Assembly: GCA_965276675.1 (NCBI GenBank)
Contig: OZ255624.1
Coordinates: forward strand, 3,162,001 to 3,226,000
From: G965276675 sp965276675
GTDB lineage: Bacteria > Acidobacteriota > Terriglobia > Terriglobales > Acidobacteriaceae
Reading direction: 5' to 3'
DNA: 64,000 nucleotides
The notes beneath the pieces are model-generated. The model was not told where the DNA came from and did no database searches. It saw only the letters and a list, made by a program, of their open reading frames with translations. Each line of letters opens with the position of its first letter. The stretch's first letter is position 1. Shown piece by piece: positions 1 through 10,318 of this stretch. The position numbers were made by a program, and so were the translations under genes.

Positions 1-31
1 AGTGGACGGGGGCTTCTTCGGCATGGCTCAT
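1..31 (-). CDS. Possible 5' end of a CDS leaving the left edge
   Basis: An ATG on the minus strand opens a frame reading MSHAEEAPVH before the window ends. It lies downstream of hpf on the same strand, where conserved rpoN clusters often carry ptsN, rapZ or hprK. No clear Shine-Dalgarno is visible, and ten residues are too few to identify a family. The call rests on position and open frame only. Confidence 0.25.
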   Translation of the reverse strand, partial: MSHAEEAPVH

Positions 32-175
32 CGTAGCACTGGAAAATGAGCCGGAGCGTTGAATCCTCGCCTAGGAATCCGGCGCTCTGATCTCGGAATT
101 TGTTTGGCGACCACAGTGCAGATTAGCTCACCGTGATCGCCTTCTTTCTGAAGCGCTAATTCCGGAGCAGAGCGA

Positions 176-808
176 CTACGGAACCTCGATCAGCTCCATC
201 GTTCCATCCCGCTTGCGATGCAGCACATGGATGAGGTCTTCACCATTGCGAAAGACAAAGACATCCTTGTCGCGGAACTCTGCCTCCTTCACCGCCTGCT
301 CCAGTGTCATCGGGCTCTCAGCCACGCAGTCCGCACACCGCAAGACATGCGGCTCTGCGATCAGCCTCTTCTCAGCCGGGGAGTGTACAACCACGGGAAC
401 GGCCGCAGTCTTGCGTACCCCATTGCCGTTTGTGCGCTCATCCCCCGCCTTCCCGGCTCCATTGTGGTGAGCCCGCGCAAGTTCCGGCTCGGCAACCGAC
501 TTATCTTCTTTCGGCTGCCGGGTCTGCGCGCGCCATTTCTCTTTTGAGCGCAAGGCCTGCGTCTCTGCCTTGGCCAGGGCATCGCGAAGCGCCGTCTCCA
601 TGCTGGGCCACTCGCATAACGCGACGAGAGTATTGTGCTTACCGGTTACTGTCACTTCGGCGATCTGCCGGTACTTCTCCGCCGTCAGTACCACGTGGGC
701 GCTGGCCGTCTCGCCGACGATCTTGCCGATCCTCGCGAGTCCTTCTTCGGCCAGCAGTTTCAAGGCCGGCGTGATAGCGACCTGTCTTCCGGTGTACTCC
801 ACATTCAT
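176..808 (-). CDS. hpf: Long-form ribosome hibernation promoting factor
   Basis: A 210-residue protein that would bind the 30S decoding region and, through its C-terminal domain, dimerise ribosomes into inactive 100S particles. The N-terminal ~100 residues have the HPF/YfiA S30AE pattern (MNVEYTGRQVAIT, then a basic helix). A charged linker follows, and the ~55-residue tail (RCADCVAESPMTLEQAVKEA) matches the long-form dimerisation domain. The ATG at 808 is preferred because AAGGAGG lies just upstream; a further ATG 11 codons upstream has no such support. It is the last complete gene of the lptC-lptB-rpoN-hpf run, a gene order conserved in many Gram-negatives. Confidence 0.93.
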   Translation of the reverse strand: MNVEYTGRQVAITPALKLLAEEGLARIGKIVGETASAHVVLTAEKYRQIAEVTVTGKHNTLVALCEWPSMETALRDALAKAETQALRSKEKWRAQTRQPKEDKSVAEPELARAHHNGAGKAGDERTNGNGVRKTAAVPVVVHSPAEKRLIAEPHVLRCADCVAESPMTLEQAVKEAEFRDKDVFVFRNGEDLIHVLHRKRDGTMELIEVP

Positions 809-863
809 TCGGAGGTCCTCCTTGTAACCAAGATGCAACACACGCGTGAAGCGTACATCCGGC

Positions 864-2567
864 TCAGTTACGAATACGGCGCTGATGGGTGCTGGGAATG
901 CGCAGATCCTCGCGGTACTTCGCCACGGTGCGTCGCGTCACCTCGATGCCCTGGTCCTGCAGCATGCTTGCGATCAGGTCATCGGTCAGCGGCTTCTTCG
1001 GATCTTCCTCGTCGATCAGCTTCTTTACCCGGCGCTTCAGCAGCATCAGCGGTGTGCTCGCGCCCTCCGGCCCGTTCACGCCCTCAGAGAAAAAGAAGCG
1101 CAGTTCGTAGACTCCCTGCGGTGTGTGTACGTACTTGTTCGAGACGGCCCGGCTTACTGTCGACGGATGCACGCCAATCTCCTCAGCAACGTCTTTGATC
1201 ATCATCGGCTTCAGTGACTCGACACCCGCGGCGAAGAACTCCGGCTGCCGTCGCACGATCGCCTCGCATGTGCGGAGAATCGTACTCTTCCGCTGCTCTA
1301 TGTTGCGAATCAACTGCAGCGCGGAGCGGTAACGTTCCTTCACGTACTCCCTGACCTCGCGCTCCGTCCCCTCCTGCTTAAGCAGCTTGCGGTAGCCCTG
1401 ATTCAGCCGCAGCGACGGCAGGTCTTCCTCATTCATCACCACCACGAACTCATCGCCACGTTTGACGATCGCCACGTCCGGCTCGATCAAGCGCGCGTCC
1501 GGGCGGTTGTACTTCTGGCCGGGCCGTGGATCGAGCGTACGGATCAGGTCCACTGCCAGCTGCACATGCGCCGCCTGTTTGCCAATCGCTCTGCACAGCT
1601 CGCCGAGATCCCGCTTTAGCAGCAGAGGCAGAGCCTGCTGCACGATCAGCGCAGCGCTCGCCAACACCTCCGCTCTCGCCGCCATCTCCGGATCGTAAGC
1701 AGAATCTCTGCCGGTATGTGGTCGACCGTTTGGCGCAGCAACGACCTTGTTCTCACTTCCATTCTCATCGATCCCCGCGGACGCCGTTGTTACGATCGCC
1801 GTTGTTAATGGAGAAGCGGCCTCGTCTGCAACAAACGTGTCCGGAGGCGCACACACACCTGCAAGTCCGAGCTCCGTCGCGAGCGCTTGGATCTGCGCCA
1901 GCAGACACTCCCGCAAATCCCGTGTCGCCACCCCACATGGGTCGAGCTTGCGCACGATCCGCACAGCCTCTTCCAGCAAGCGCATTGCTGCTTCGGGATG
2001 GTGCGCCGTACGCTGCAGCTCTCCACGGAGCTCCCGCACAAAACCATCGAGCAGCTCCTCGTCCGACGAGGTCAGGTATCCATCGTCGTCGAGATTGCCA
2101 ACTATATACTCAGTCGCTTCGCGCAGCCCCGGTGACAGATCCAGTGCGCCGATCTGCCAGCACAGGTGATCTGCAAGGGTATCCGGTTGCGACAGAAAGT
2201 TTTCAAAGGACGGCTTTTCGCTCAGCTCAAAGCTGCTGCCGGTCCGAAATCCTGGGTCGAGATAATCCTGGAAGTAAGAGCCAAAGTCGATCTCCGCAAA
2301 GGGGTCGCGCTCTTCCGGGGTCGTCTCCGCAGCCGTTGCTTCTTCTACCGGCCGGTCACGCTCCGCCTCGCGCATGTGCACGTCATCGAGCAGCGGAACG
2401 CTCTCCTCCATCTCCTCCAGCACCGGATTCTCGACAATCTCGGCGTTGATCATCTCCTTCAGCTCAAGCTTGTTCAAGGCAAGCACACTGACCATCTGCA
2501 TCAGGCCTGGTGTCAAAATCTGCCGTTGCGCTACCTTGAGGCTCAGTTTTGGTTGAAGAAGTGCCAT
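864..2567 (-). CDS. rpoN: RNA polymerase sigma-54 factor
   Basis: 567 residues. Region I at the N-terminus is rich in Gln and Leu (residues 1-50, LSLKVAQRQILTPGLMQM). It is followed by an acidic region II, the core-binding domain, a helix-turn-helix (IGVHPSTVSRAVSNKYV) and the RpoN box near the C-terminus (RRTVAKYRE, about residues 546-554) that recognises the -24 element. It directs transcription with AAA+ activators, none of which is in this window. An Ala/Thr/Gly-rich insert at about residues 220-285 interrupts the core-binding region. It follows lptB with a 96-bp gap and precedes hpf. Confidence 0.96.
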   Translation of the reverse strand: MALLQPKLSLKVAQRQILTPGLMQMVSVLALNKLELKEMINAEIVENPVLEEMEESVPLLDDVHMREAERDRPVEEATAAETTPEERDPFAEIDFGSYFQDYLDPGFRTGSSFELSEKPSFENFLSQPDTLADHLCWQIGALDLSPGLREATEYIVGNLDDDGYLTSSDEELLDGFVRELRGELQRTAHHPEAAMRLLEEAVRIVRKLDPCGVATRDLRECLLAQIQALATELGLAGVCAPPDTFVADEAASPLTTAIVTTASAGIDENGSENKVVAAPNGRPHTGRDSAYDPEMAARAEVLASAALIVQQALPLLLKRDLGELCRAIGKQAAHVQLAVDLIRTLDPRPGQKYNRPDARLIEPDVAIVKRGDEFVVVMNEEDLPSLRLNQGYRKLLKQEGTEREVREYVKERYRSALQLIRNIEQRKSTILRTCEAIVRRQPEFFAAGVESLKPMMIKDVAEEIGVHPSTVSRAVSNKYVHTPQGVYELRFFFSEGVNGPEGASTPLMLLKRRVKKLIDEEDPKKPLTDDLIASMLQDQGIEVTRRTVAKYREDLRIPSTHQRRIRN

Positions 2568-2663
2568 CGTTCCCTACTGCCGTACCGGTTCTGAATGGAT
2601 AGACTACGCCCCACAGAGCCGACTACCGGCTCGTGCAGCGCAAACTTCGGAAAGTCCCCTGTC

Positions 2664-3392
2664 TCATCCGAGCGAAAATCCCTCGCCCAGGTACACCCTG
2701 CGTACCTCCGGATCTCGCTCCAGCATCGCTGGCGTCCCCGCGCGAAAGATCCGTCCTTCATTGATAATGTAGGCCCGATCCGTGACCGAAAGCGTCTCCC
2801 TGACGTTGTGGTCAGTAATCAGCACCCCAATACCGCTTGCCTTTAGATCGAAGATGATCTCCTGCAAGTCCAGCACCGCAATTGGGTCGATTCCGGAAAA
2901 CGGCTCGTCTAGCAAAATAAACGACGGCTGGATACACAGACATCGTGCAATCTCGACCCGCCGCCGCTCACCCCCGGAGAGCGCATACCCACGCGTTTTG
3001 CGGATGTGCCCCAGATTAAGCTGATCGATCAACTTCTCCATGCGGGCCCGGCGGATCTCCCAGGAGATGGCCTGGGCTTCCAGCACCGCCAGGATATTCT
3101 CTTCCACCGTCAGCTTGCGAAAGACCGATGGCTCCTGCGGCAGATAACTGATTCCGTACCGTCTCGCCCGCAAGTACATTGGCACGCGGGAGATGTCGTG
3201 GTTGTCGATGTAGACCCGGCCAGCATCCGGCGCAATCAGCCCAACGATCATGTAAAAGCTGGTTGTCTTTCCGGCCCCATTCGGCCCCAGCAGTCCGACC
3301 ACCTCGCCTTGCGAGATCTCCAGGCTCATGCCCCGCACCACTTGGCGGCCCTTGTAGGACTTGGCGATCTCGTCTGTAAACAGCTTTTGCAT
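2664..3392 (-). CDS. lptB: LPS export ABC transporter ATP-binding protein
   Basis: 242 residues, the usual length for LptB. Visible motifs: Walker A GPNGAGKTT (about residues 37-45), Q-loop YLPQEPSVF, signature LSGGERRR, Walker B FILLDEPFSGID and switch His in ITDHNVRETL. It energises extraction of LPS from the inner membrane with LptFG, which are not in the window. Its ATG directly follows the TAG of the lptC-like gene with no spacer, so the two are probably translationally coupled. Confidence 0.96.
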   Translation of the reverse strand: MQKLFTDEIAKSYKGRQVVRGMSLEISQGEVVGLLGPNGAGKTTSFYMIVGLIAPDAGRVYIDNHDISRVPMYLRARRYGISYLPQEPSVFRKLTVEENILAVLEAQAISWEIRRARMEKLIDQLNLGHIRKTRGYALSGGERRRVEIARCLCIQPSFILLDEPFSGIDPIAVLDLQEIIFDLKASGIGVLITDHNVRETLSVTDRAYIINEGRIFRAGTPAMLERDPEVRRVYLGEGFSLG

Positions 3393-5780
3393 CTACTTCG
3401 GTACTCGCGTCTCTGTGACCGCACTGGAAGCGCCACCGTTCACCACGACGCTATCATCGCGATTTGTGAAAAGCAACGACGCTCCAGTAACACTTCCGTG
3501 CATCGCGTCGGTCAACTGCGGAGGCTTAGCCGCCGTGCCTGTCAGCACGAAACGGCTGTCCTGCGCGGTATACACCAGCTTTTCACCCGAGCCCTTTTTG
3601 CCCGGCGCTGCAAACTGCACTCCACCCTGGGCTACGATTCGCTCCACCGCACCTCCCGGGTTGGGAACCACTCTCCTCGTCCCCTTTCCCCCCGCCGCTG
3701 CCGCGGAAGCCAGGAAGACCTCCGCATTTGCGGCCCGAATCTGTGCCGTGCCATTCTGCGCAAGAACGTCTCCCTTCAAAGTAGCTGTGCGCTCCGCAGC
3801 TGAGTAGACGAGTGAGGCGCTCGTCACGCGCACCACGGCCGCCCCCGGCGCCGTTCCAGGCTTCCCCTTCGCGCCATTGCTCTCCGCAAAAACCGCGTGC
3901 ACGGCAGTTCTTCCACCGGCGCCGTGCGCAGTCAGCGTTCCCAGCTTCCGGGCAACAACAATCGTCGGCGCAGAGATGGAGTCAGCACCCTGCCACAAGC
4001 GCGCGTCAGTTCCGCTTGCACCCAGAAAAGTCGCCTCGTCCCGAGCCCGGTCGAATCTCGCCGCGCCGGCCACCACGTGCACCGGATCTCCCCCACCGCT
4101 GCCCTGCTGGTAGGTCGTCTTCACTCCTCCGTTTGCCTCCGCTTCGCCGGTCATGCGATGGAACACAATCGAGTTCGCGGTGAGCTCCGAACCTTCCTCC
4201 GTAAGCCGCGGAGTGCCGCCCTCCAGGCGCACCGATTGCGTCGCGCCATCGAAGGTGGCCTTCTCTGCGCTCGCAGTGTAACGAGTGGGCTCTGTCGCGT
4301 CGTGATCTCCGGGTTGCGTCTGAATCAGCTGCACATGTCCCGCTTGCACCGCCTTCTCCACCAGACCCGGGATATTTGCTGTATCGGCAGCTTTCGTCTT
4401 TTTCTTTAGGCCTGGTTTCAGAGAATCTTCGCGTGCAAAGGTGATCTCGAGAGAGTCTCCCTTGCTTGTCTGGCTCACGCCACTCGGACTGCTATTGGTC
4501 AGGAATGTATCCCCATCGCCCCGCAGCGTCGAGAGCGCCTGACCGTTGCGCAGCGTGGCAAACAGTTGATCGCCCTTGATGGTCGTGCTCTGCGGCGGTG
4601 AATCCGGATACATCTTGCGTTCTGTAACCGTAGCGGCTCCCTTTGCCAGCAGGCTTCGCGCCTCTGCGCGCCTTTCTGGTCCGGCCGCAAAGTCAATGTC
4701 GAGCGTCGTGGCCTGCACCTCCCGCGTGATCGCAACACCACCGTCGTTCGTGCCGGAGCTCTCCTGGTCCACCACACTCACTGCATTGCGCATCTGCAGA
4801 TGCTTCAGGGAGCCGCTCGGCCCTATCTGGAGCACTCCCATGTTCGCGTTTCCTTGAATGTTGCGCTGCGTATCCTTCGCGGAAAAGAGCACCCCGCCAT
4901 TAAGCGCGACCAACTGCGGCTGGCTCTTCTCGTCCATCGTGACCTCCGCAATCGACGAATGTAGCTCTCGGTCACTGCCGGTCACATGGACGTGTCCCCG
5001 CGCGTCGATCTTCTCCGCCGACCCGTCCGCGCGGAATGTAACGAGTGCCTGGTCTGAGGTGCTGCGCTCGTCCCCGTACTCGGCCACGTCCTGAAGCAAT
5101 GTGACCTGCCGGATTTCGCGCCCAAACTGCGCATTAGACGCCCGGACCGTAAGCGGTTCGTTGTTCAACTCCGTTTTCAGAAGCACGTCGCTCGCCAGCA
5201 CCAGCACGCCTTTAGTGGAATCGTATGATGCACCCTTCGCGTTACCCTGCCCACCAGCAAAAGCGAACTCCACTAACTCCGGAGTGTTGGCCTCGCCCGT
5301 CTTTTGGTTGAAGACCAGTCCGCTCGTCTTTACGTGAACTGGCTTTGCCCCGCCTCCCGGCTGCGTCCCCGCGCTACCTTGCCCCACAGGAGCGGCCAAC
5401 TCGATCTCCACCTCGCCGGTGGCACGGGCGATGCTGGTCTGCGGGTCGTACTCGAACTCGCTGCCGTACATGTGATCTGCCTGCTTGCCGTCTTTGCCGT
5501 AAAGCAGGATGCTGACATCGTGGAGCGCCATCCGGCCGCCGCCCTTGTACTGCACGGCCTTGGAGGCATGCAGTGTAAAAAGCGTTCGTCCCTTCTCGGA
5601 TTTAGAAAAAGTGAAGCCGTTCGTCGACTGCTGGATCTCGATTCCCAGCTTGCCCGGCAGATCCCGGCCAAAGTGACGCACGCGGTACCGCGCATACCCG
5701 AAGAAGCCGACGATCGCGATCACCAGAACCACCGCAAGCAGCACAATCCACGTGCGCAAGCGCTCGATCGTCAGCCTCAT
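3393..5780 (-). CDS. lptC: LptC-type periplasmic LPS transport protein with long OstA/LptA-like extension
   Basis: 795 residues. One N-terminal membrane segment (about residues 12-33) anchors the protein. Residues ~40-130 have the LptC/OstA beta pattern (FTFSKSEKGRTLFTLHASKA). The rest is a series of OstA-like beta repeats: short strands with alternating small polar residues, DxxRxxGxVxV-type turns, and Gly/Asn phrases near the end. LptC is normally ~190 residues and LptA ~180, so this reads as an LptC anchor with several LptA-like jellyroll units, possibly forming most of the periplasmic bridge itself. First gene of the lptC-lptB-rpoN-hpf run. The fused-function reading is inference. Confidence 0.8.
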   Translation of the reverse strand: MRLTIERLRTWIVLLAVVLVIAIVGFFGYARYRVRHFGRDLPGKLGIEIQQSTNGFTFSKSEKGRTLFTLHASKAVQYKGGGRMALHDVSILLYGKDGKQADHMYGSEFEYDPQTSIARATGEVEIELAAPVGQGSAGTQPGGGAKPVHVKTSGLVFNQKTGEANTPELVEFAFAGGQGNAKGASYDSTKGVLVLASDVLLKTELNNEPLTVRASNAQFGREIRQVTLLQDVAEYGDERSTSDQALVTFRADGSAEKIDARGHVHVTGSDRELHSSIAEVTMDEKSQPQLVALNGGVLFSAKDTQRNIQGNANMGVLQIGPSGSLKHLQMRNAVSVVDQESSGTNDGGVAITREVQATTLDIDFAAGPERRAEARSLLAKGAATVTERKMYPDSPPQSTTIKGDQLFATLRNGQALSTLRGDGDTFLTNSSPSGVSQTSKGDSLEITFAREDSLKPGLKKKTKAADTANIPGLVEKAVQAGHVQLIQTQPGDHDATEPTRYTASAEKATFDGATQSVRLEGGTPRLTEEGSELTANSIVFHRMTGEAEANGGVKTTYQQGSGGGDPVHVVAGAARFDRARDEATFLGASGTDARLWQGADSISAPTIVVARKLGTLTAHGAGGRTAVHAVFAESNGAKGKPGTAPGAAVVRVTSASLVYSAAERTATLKGDVLAQNGTAQIRAANAEVFLASAAAAGGKGTRRVVPNPGGAVERIVAQGGVQFAAPGKKGSGEKLVYTAQDSRFVLTGTAAKPPQLTDAMHGSVTGASLLFTNRDDSVVVNGGASSAVTETRVPK

Positions 5781-5832
5781 ACCTTCACCGTCTCACCCGA
5801 TATCGACCTCCCAAGCAGACTACAATGGATCG

Positions 5833-6447
5833 ATGGCCGATCAGCTATACCTAAGTCTCTGGTTTCCAAACTTTCGTTTGGCCGCGCTCCCGGCTGCGCT
5901 GGTGGTGGTGCTCAATCAGGCGGCTTCGGCGGCGGGTGCTTCGAGTGTCTCTGCTGCGGCTACCTACCCGATCTCCTGGAACGAGACCCCGGTCTACCAG
6001 CGCATCTACGACGAAGATGACCCCGAGGCGGGAGCCCCGGAGCGCGCGGTCGCCGAAGCGACGGAGATGCTGCACGACGACTACGCCTATGAGTTCGAAA
6101 CCCGATGGGATCTCTGGACGCCGGAGTCCGCCGGGGGCCTGGACACGCTTTGGAAGCAGCAGCCCAGTATCTTGCGAGTCGTCGGCTTCGGTCCAGAGTT
6201 TGACGAGGGCTCCTACGGACAGAACGGCCACGTTCGCGTCGACTTCGGTACCGACACTCCCTTTCTTCAAGAGGACGTAGACCTGGATTGCGAAGCCGCC
6301 GACTACGTCGGACGAAACGTCCAGAAGCTGATCGACTTCACCACTGCCATTCAGACTAACGCCAACATCTCCAGCCGGCTGCTGTGGTCGGAGAGCGGCG
6401 AGAGCCTGGCAGAAAAGCTCATCTCACGTCTTCAGCGCCTGAACTGA
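5833..6447 (+). CDS. Conserved hypothetical protein (unrecognised)
   Basis: 204 residues from an ATG at 5833 (MADQLYLSLWFPNFR). Soluble, acidic, with many aromatic residues (YAYEFETRWDLW) and no signal peptide beyond a modest hydrophobic stretch at residues 15-35. The C-terminal half is regular and acidic. I recognise no domain or motif. It diverges from lptC and is followed about 115 bp later by cyaY on the same strand. Start chosen because residues before it are unlike protein; the upstream Shine-Dalgarno is weak. Confidence 0.7.
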   Translation: MADQLYLSLWFPNFRLAALPAALVVVLNQAASAAGASSVSAAATYPISWNETPVYQRIYDEDDPEAGAPERAVAEATEMLHDDYAYEFETRWDLWTPESAGGLDTLWKQQPSILRVVGFGPEFDEGSYGQNGHVRVDFGTDTPFLQEDVDLDCEAADYVGRNVQKLIDFTTAIQTNANISSRLLWSESGESLAEKLISRLQRLN

Positions 6448-6563
6448 GATACACTCCTGGCGCGCAAAGCGTAGTGCCGAGAACTGATCTCACTCGCTCG
6501 GACCAGTCTCTTTGGTGCGAAGCGCGTCCGCCCGGATGGGCAGTCCCCCGGTACACTGGTTGC

Positions 6564-6899
6564 ATGCTGGATGAGACCACCTTCCGTCATCACGTCGATG
6601 TTGCCATCGAGTCGCTCAAGAAGAGCCTCATCACTGCCGAGGAAGATGGCGGCTTCGAGGCCGAGGAGCAAAACGGCGTACTCAACATCCTCTTCGAGGA
6701 CCCGCCGGGCAAGTTCGTCGTCACACCCAACACGCCCGTCCGCCAGGTGTGGATCTCGGCCCTCTCCACCAGCTTCAAGCTGGAGTGGTCCGATGCCGCG
6801 CAGGCCTTCGTTCTCCCTAAATCCGGCGAGACGCTGAAGCAGGTCATCGCGCGCGCCATCGGCCAGCACCTCGGCCTGGACACCGTCGCCCTCAACTGA
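6564..6899 (+). CDS. cyaY: Frataxin-like iron donor protein CyaY
   Basis: 111 residues from the ATG at 6564, close to the ~106 of E. coli CyaY. The pattern fits the frataxin alpha-beta sandwich: an acidic first helix (DETTFRHHVDVAIESL), then NGVLNILFED, PVRQVWISAL, and SGETLKQVIARAIGQHLG at the C-terminus. Frataxins bind iron through acidic residues of helix 1 and tune Fe-S cluster assembly with IscS. No isc genes are in the window. Only 11 bp separate it from the downstream glycosyltransferase, so they may share a transcript. Frataxin-like genes are unevenly distributed outside Proteobacteria, so family membership is likely but not certain. Confidence 0.75.
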   Translation: MLDETTFRHHVDVAIESLKKSLITAEEDGGFEAEEQNGVLNILFEDPPGKFVVTPNTPVRQVWISALSTSFKLEWSDAAQAFVLPKSGETLKQVIARAIGQHLGLDTVALN

Positions 6900-6910
6900 C
6901 GGTCCAGCGT

Positions 6911-7696
6911 ATGCCCGAACCCCCCAAGCCAACCCTCTCGGTCGCCATCATCACCTTTAACGAAGAGAGCAATTTGCCCGGTACGCTCGCGAGTGTCGTG
7001 GGCATCGCAGACGAGATCGTCGTGCTCGATTCCGGCTCAACGGATCGCACACGGGAGATAGCGCAAGCCGCTGGCGCTCGTGTCTTCTCCGAACCGTGGA
7101 AGGGATTCGGACGCCAGAAGAACTCGGCCATCGCTAAATGCACCTCCAACTGGGTGCTGTCGCTCGACGCGGATGAAGAGCTAAGCACAGAGCTCGCCGC
7201 GGAGATTCAATCGTTGCTTGCTGGCCACCCGCAGAACTCGCTTTATGCGCTCCCCCGCCGCAACTATTTCCTCGGCCGCTGGATACGGCACGGCGGCTAC
7301 TACCCCGACCGCAAGCTGCGGCTCTTCAAACGCGGAGCAGCCCTCTTTGAAGAAGCGGCGGTGCACGAGACCGTCAAAACCTCACTCCCCATCGCACACC
7401 TGCGCGGCGACCTCATCCACCACGCCTACCCCACGCTCACCGGCTACCTCGAGCATATGAACCGATACAGCACGCTCGGGACGGTCGCCGCAGCGGAACG
7501 CGGCAAGACCAGTCGCAGCACGCCTGCTTTCCTCTGGAACGTCCTGCTCAACCCCGCGGCCACCTTCCTCTATAACTACCTCCTGCGCCTCGGGTTACTT
7601 GAAGGCCGCGAAGGCCTGCTACTACATCTTTACCACTCCGCGTATGTCAGCTGGAAGTACGCCAAGGCCTGGGAGCAGGCGCGTAGCCAACGGTAA
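6911..7696 (+). CDS. Family 2 glycosyltransferase, WaaE/KdtX-like
   Basis: 261 residues with a GT-A fold. The N-terminus SVAIITFNEESNLPGTL, the DSGSTDRT nucleotide-binding segment, and the DXD-type LDADEEL are followed by RRNYFLGRWIRHGGYYPD and a C-terminal hydrophobic stretch (LWNVLLNPAATFLYNYLLRL). This arrangement matches the WaaE/KdtX group that adds glucose or a related sugar to the LPS core. It sits close to LPS export genes but on the opposite strand. The sugar and acceptor cannot be told from sequence. Confidence 0.85.
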   Translation: MPEPPKPTLSVAIITFNEESNLPGTLASVVGIADEIVVLDSGSTDRTREIAQAAGARVFSEPWKGFGRQKNSAIAKCTSNWVLSLDADEELSTELAAEIQSLLAGHPQNSLYALPRRNYFLGRWIRHGGYYPDRKLRLFKRGAALFEEAAVHETVKTSLPIAHLRGDLIHHAYPTLTGYLEHMNRYSTLGTVAAAERGKTSRSTPAFLWNVLLNPAATFLYNYLLRLGLLEGREGLLLHLYHSAYVSWKYAKAWEQARSQR

Positions 7697-7939
7697 TCAC
7701 GTCTTTGCCCCACTTTTTGCGTAAGATTCTATACAGGTGAACCAAACCATGAGCGTCGTTGAAGACTCGCGGAAGTTGTTGGATTTCTCAGCCCTGAGCT
7801 ACGTTCTATCGCGGCTCGCCTTGACGGCTTGCGAGACTGGAAGCTGAGAAGACTGAGCGCTCCGTCGAGCACTAAGCTCAAGCAGTAGCCAAAGACCCGC
7901 GCCGTCGCCTATGCTGAAAGGTTTCCCTGAGGTGCATTG

Positions 7940-9742
<1,803 letters not shown>

Positions 9743-9755
9743 GCCGTTAGCGCTT

Positions 9756-9820
9756 GAGGGGCGGGACTTCAGTCCCGTCGTAAATAACTGCGAATCCTAA
9801 GGCTTTAGCCCCCGAGGGGC
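9756..9820. repeat. REP-like palindromic element
   Basis: Two compact GC-rich hairpins lie 30 bp apart just after the mutase gene. The first is CGGGAC-TTCA-GTCCCG (9762-9777). The second combines GGCTTTAGCC (9801-9810) with GCCCC-CGA-GGGGC (9808-9820). This pair of 'GGGACTTCAGTCCC' and 'GGCTTTAGCCCC' hairpins is typical of extragenic palindromic elements mobilised by REP-associated transposases. No T-run follows, so a simple terminator is less likely, though it may still stop transcription. Confidence 0.7.
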
Positions 9821-9840
9821 ACCAGGCTAACAACTACCGC

Positions 9841-10314
9841 TTACTCGCGCTCCTGTTCCTTAGCCAGACCATGGCCCACAGCGGTCAGCAGATCCACCGC
9901 CACACCCAACCCGCGGCGGGCATCTTCCGAAGACAGCCTGCGAAGCAGCGAAAACAGCGATGGCGCTTTGTGATTCGGCATCTGGCTGCCTTCGACCGAC
10001 AAGCCGCCCAAGGCCCCGTGCAGAATTTGCGGATTGAGACTGCCTAGAACCTTGCCCAGCAGCAGTAGATTACGGAGCGCCACCACAGTCTCGGGCGCGC
10101 TGGCCAAGTCGACCACGTGATTAATAATCGCGTCGCCTCCGGCCATTGCGCCAGCCAGCACATCGAGCGTGCCGCTATCATGCGCCTGCTGCAGCACCCG
10201 GTATGCGTTCAGCACCGCATCCGCGTGCTCCATCGGAGCGGCAGCAAGTTTGTCCTCAGTGATCTCCGCGGGAATAGCTGGCGTGAATTTCCTGTAAGCA
10301 ACTGGTTGTGCCAT
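9841..10314 (-). CDS. DUF1641 protein, formate dehydrogenase partner
   Basis: 157 residues, mostly helical, with the DUF1641 pattern in the centre (VALRNLLLLGKVLGSLNP) and a short C-terminal helical tail. Its start lies 4 bp after the stop of the large formate dehydrogenase gene, with AGGG in the gap acting as the ribosome site, so the two are an operon. The same pairing occurs in Bacillus (YjgC/YjgD, YrhE/YrhD). The biochemical role is unsettled; an accessory or small-subunit role is the usual assumption. Confidence 0.85.
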   Translation of the reverse strand: MAQPVAYRKFTPAIPAEITEDKLAAAPMEHADAVLNAYRVLQQAHDSGTLDVLAGAMAGGDAIINHVVDLASAPETVVALRNLLLLGKVLGSLNPQILHGALGGLSVEGSQMPNHKAPSLFSLLRRLSSEDARRGLGVAVDLLTAVGHGLAKEQERE

Positions 10315-10318
10315 CCCT

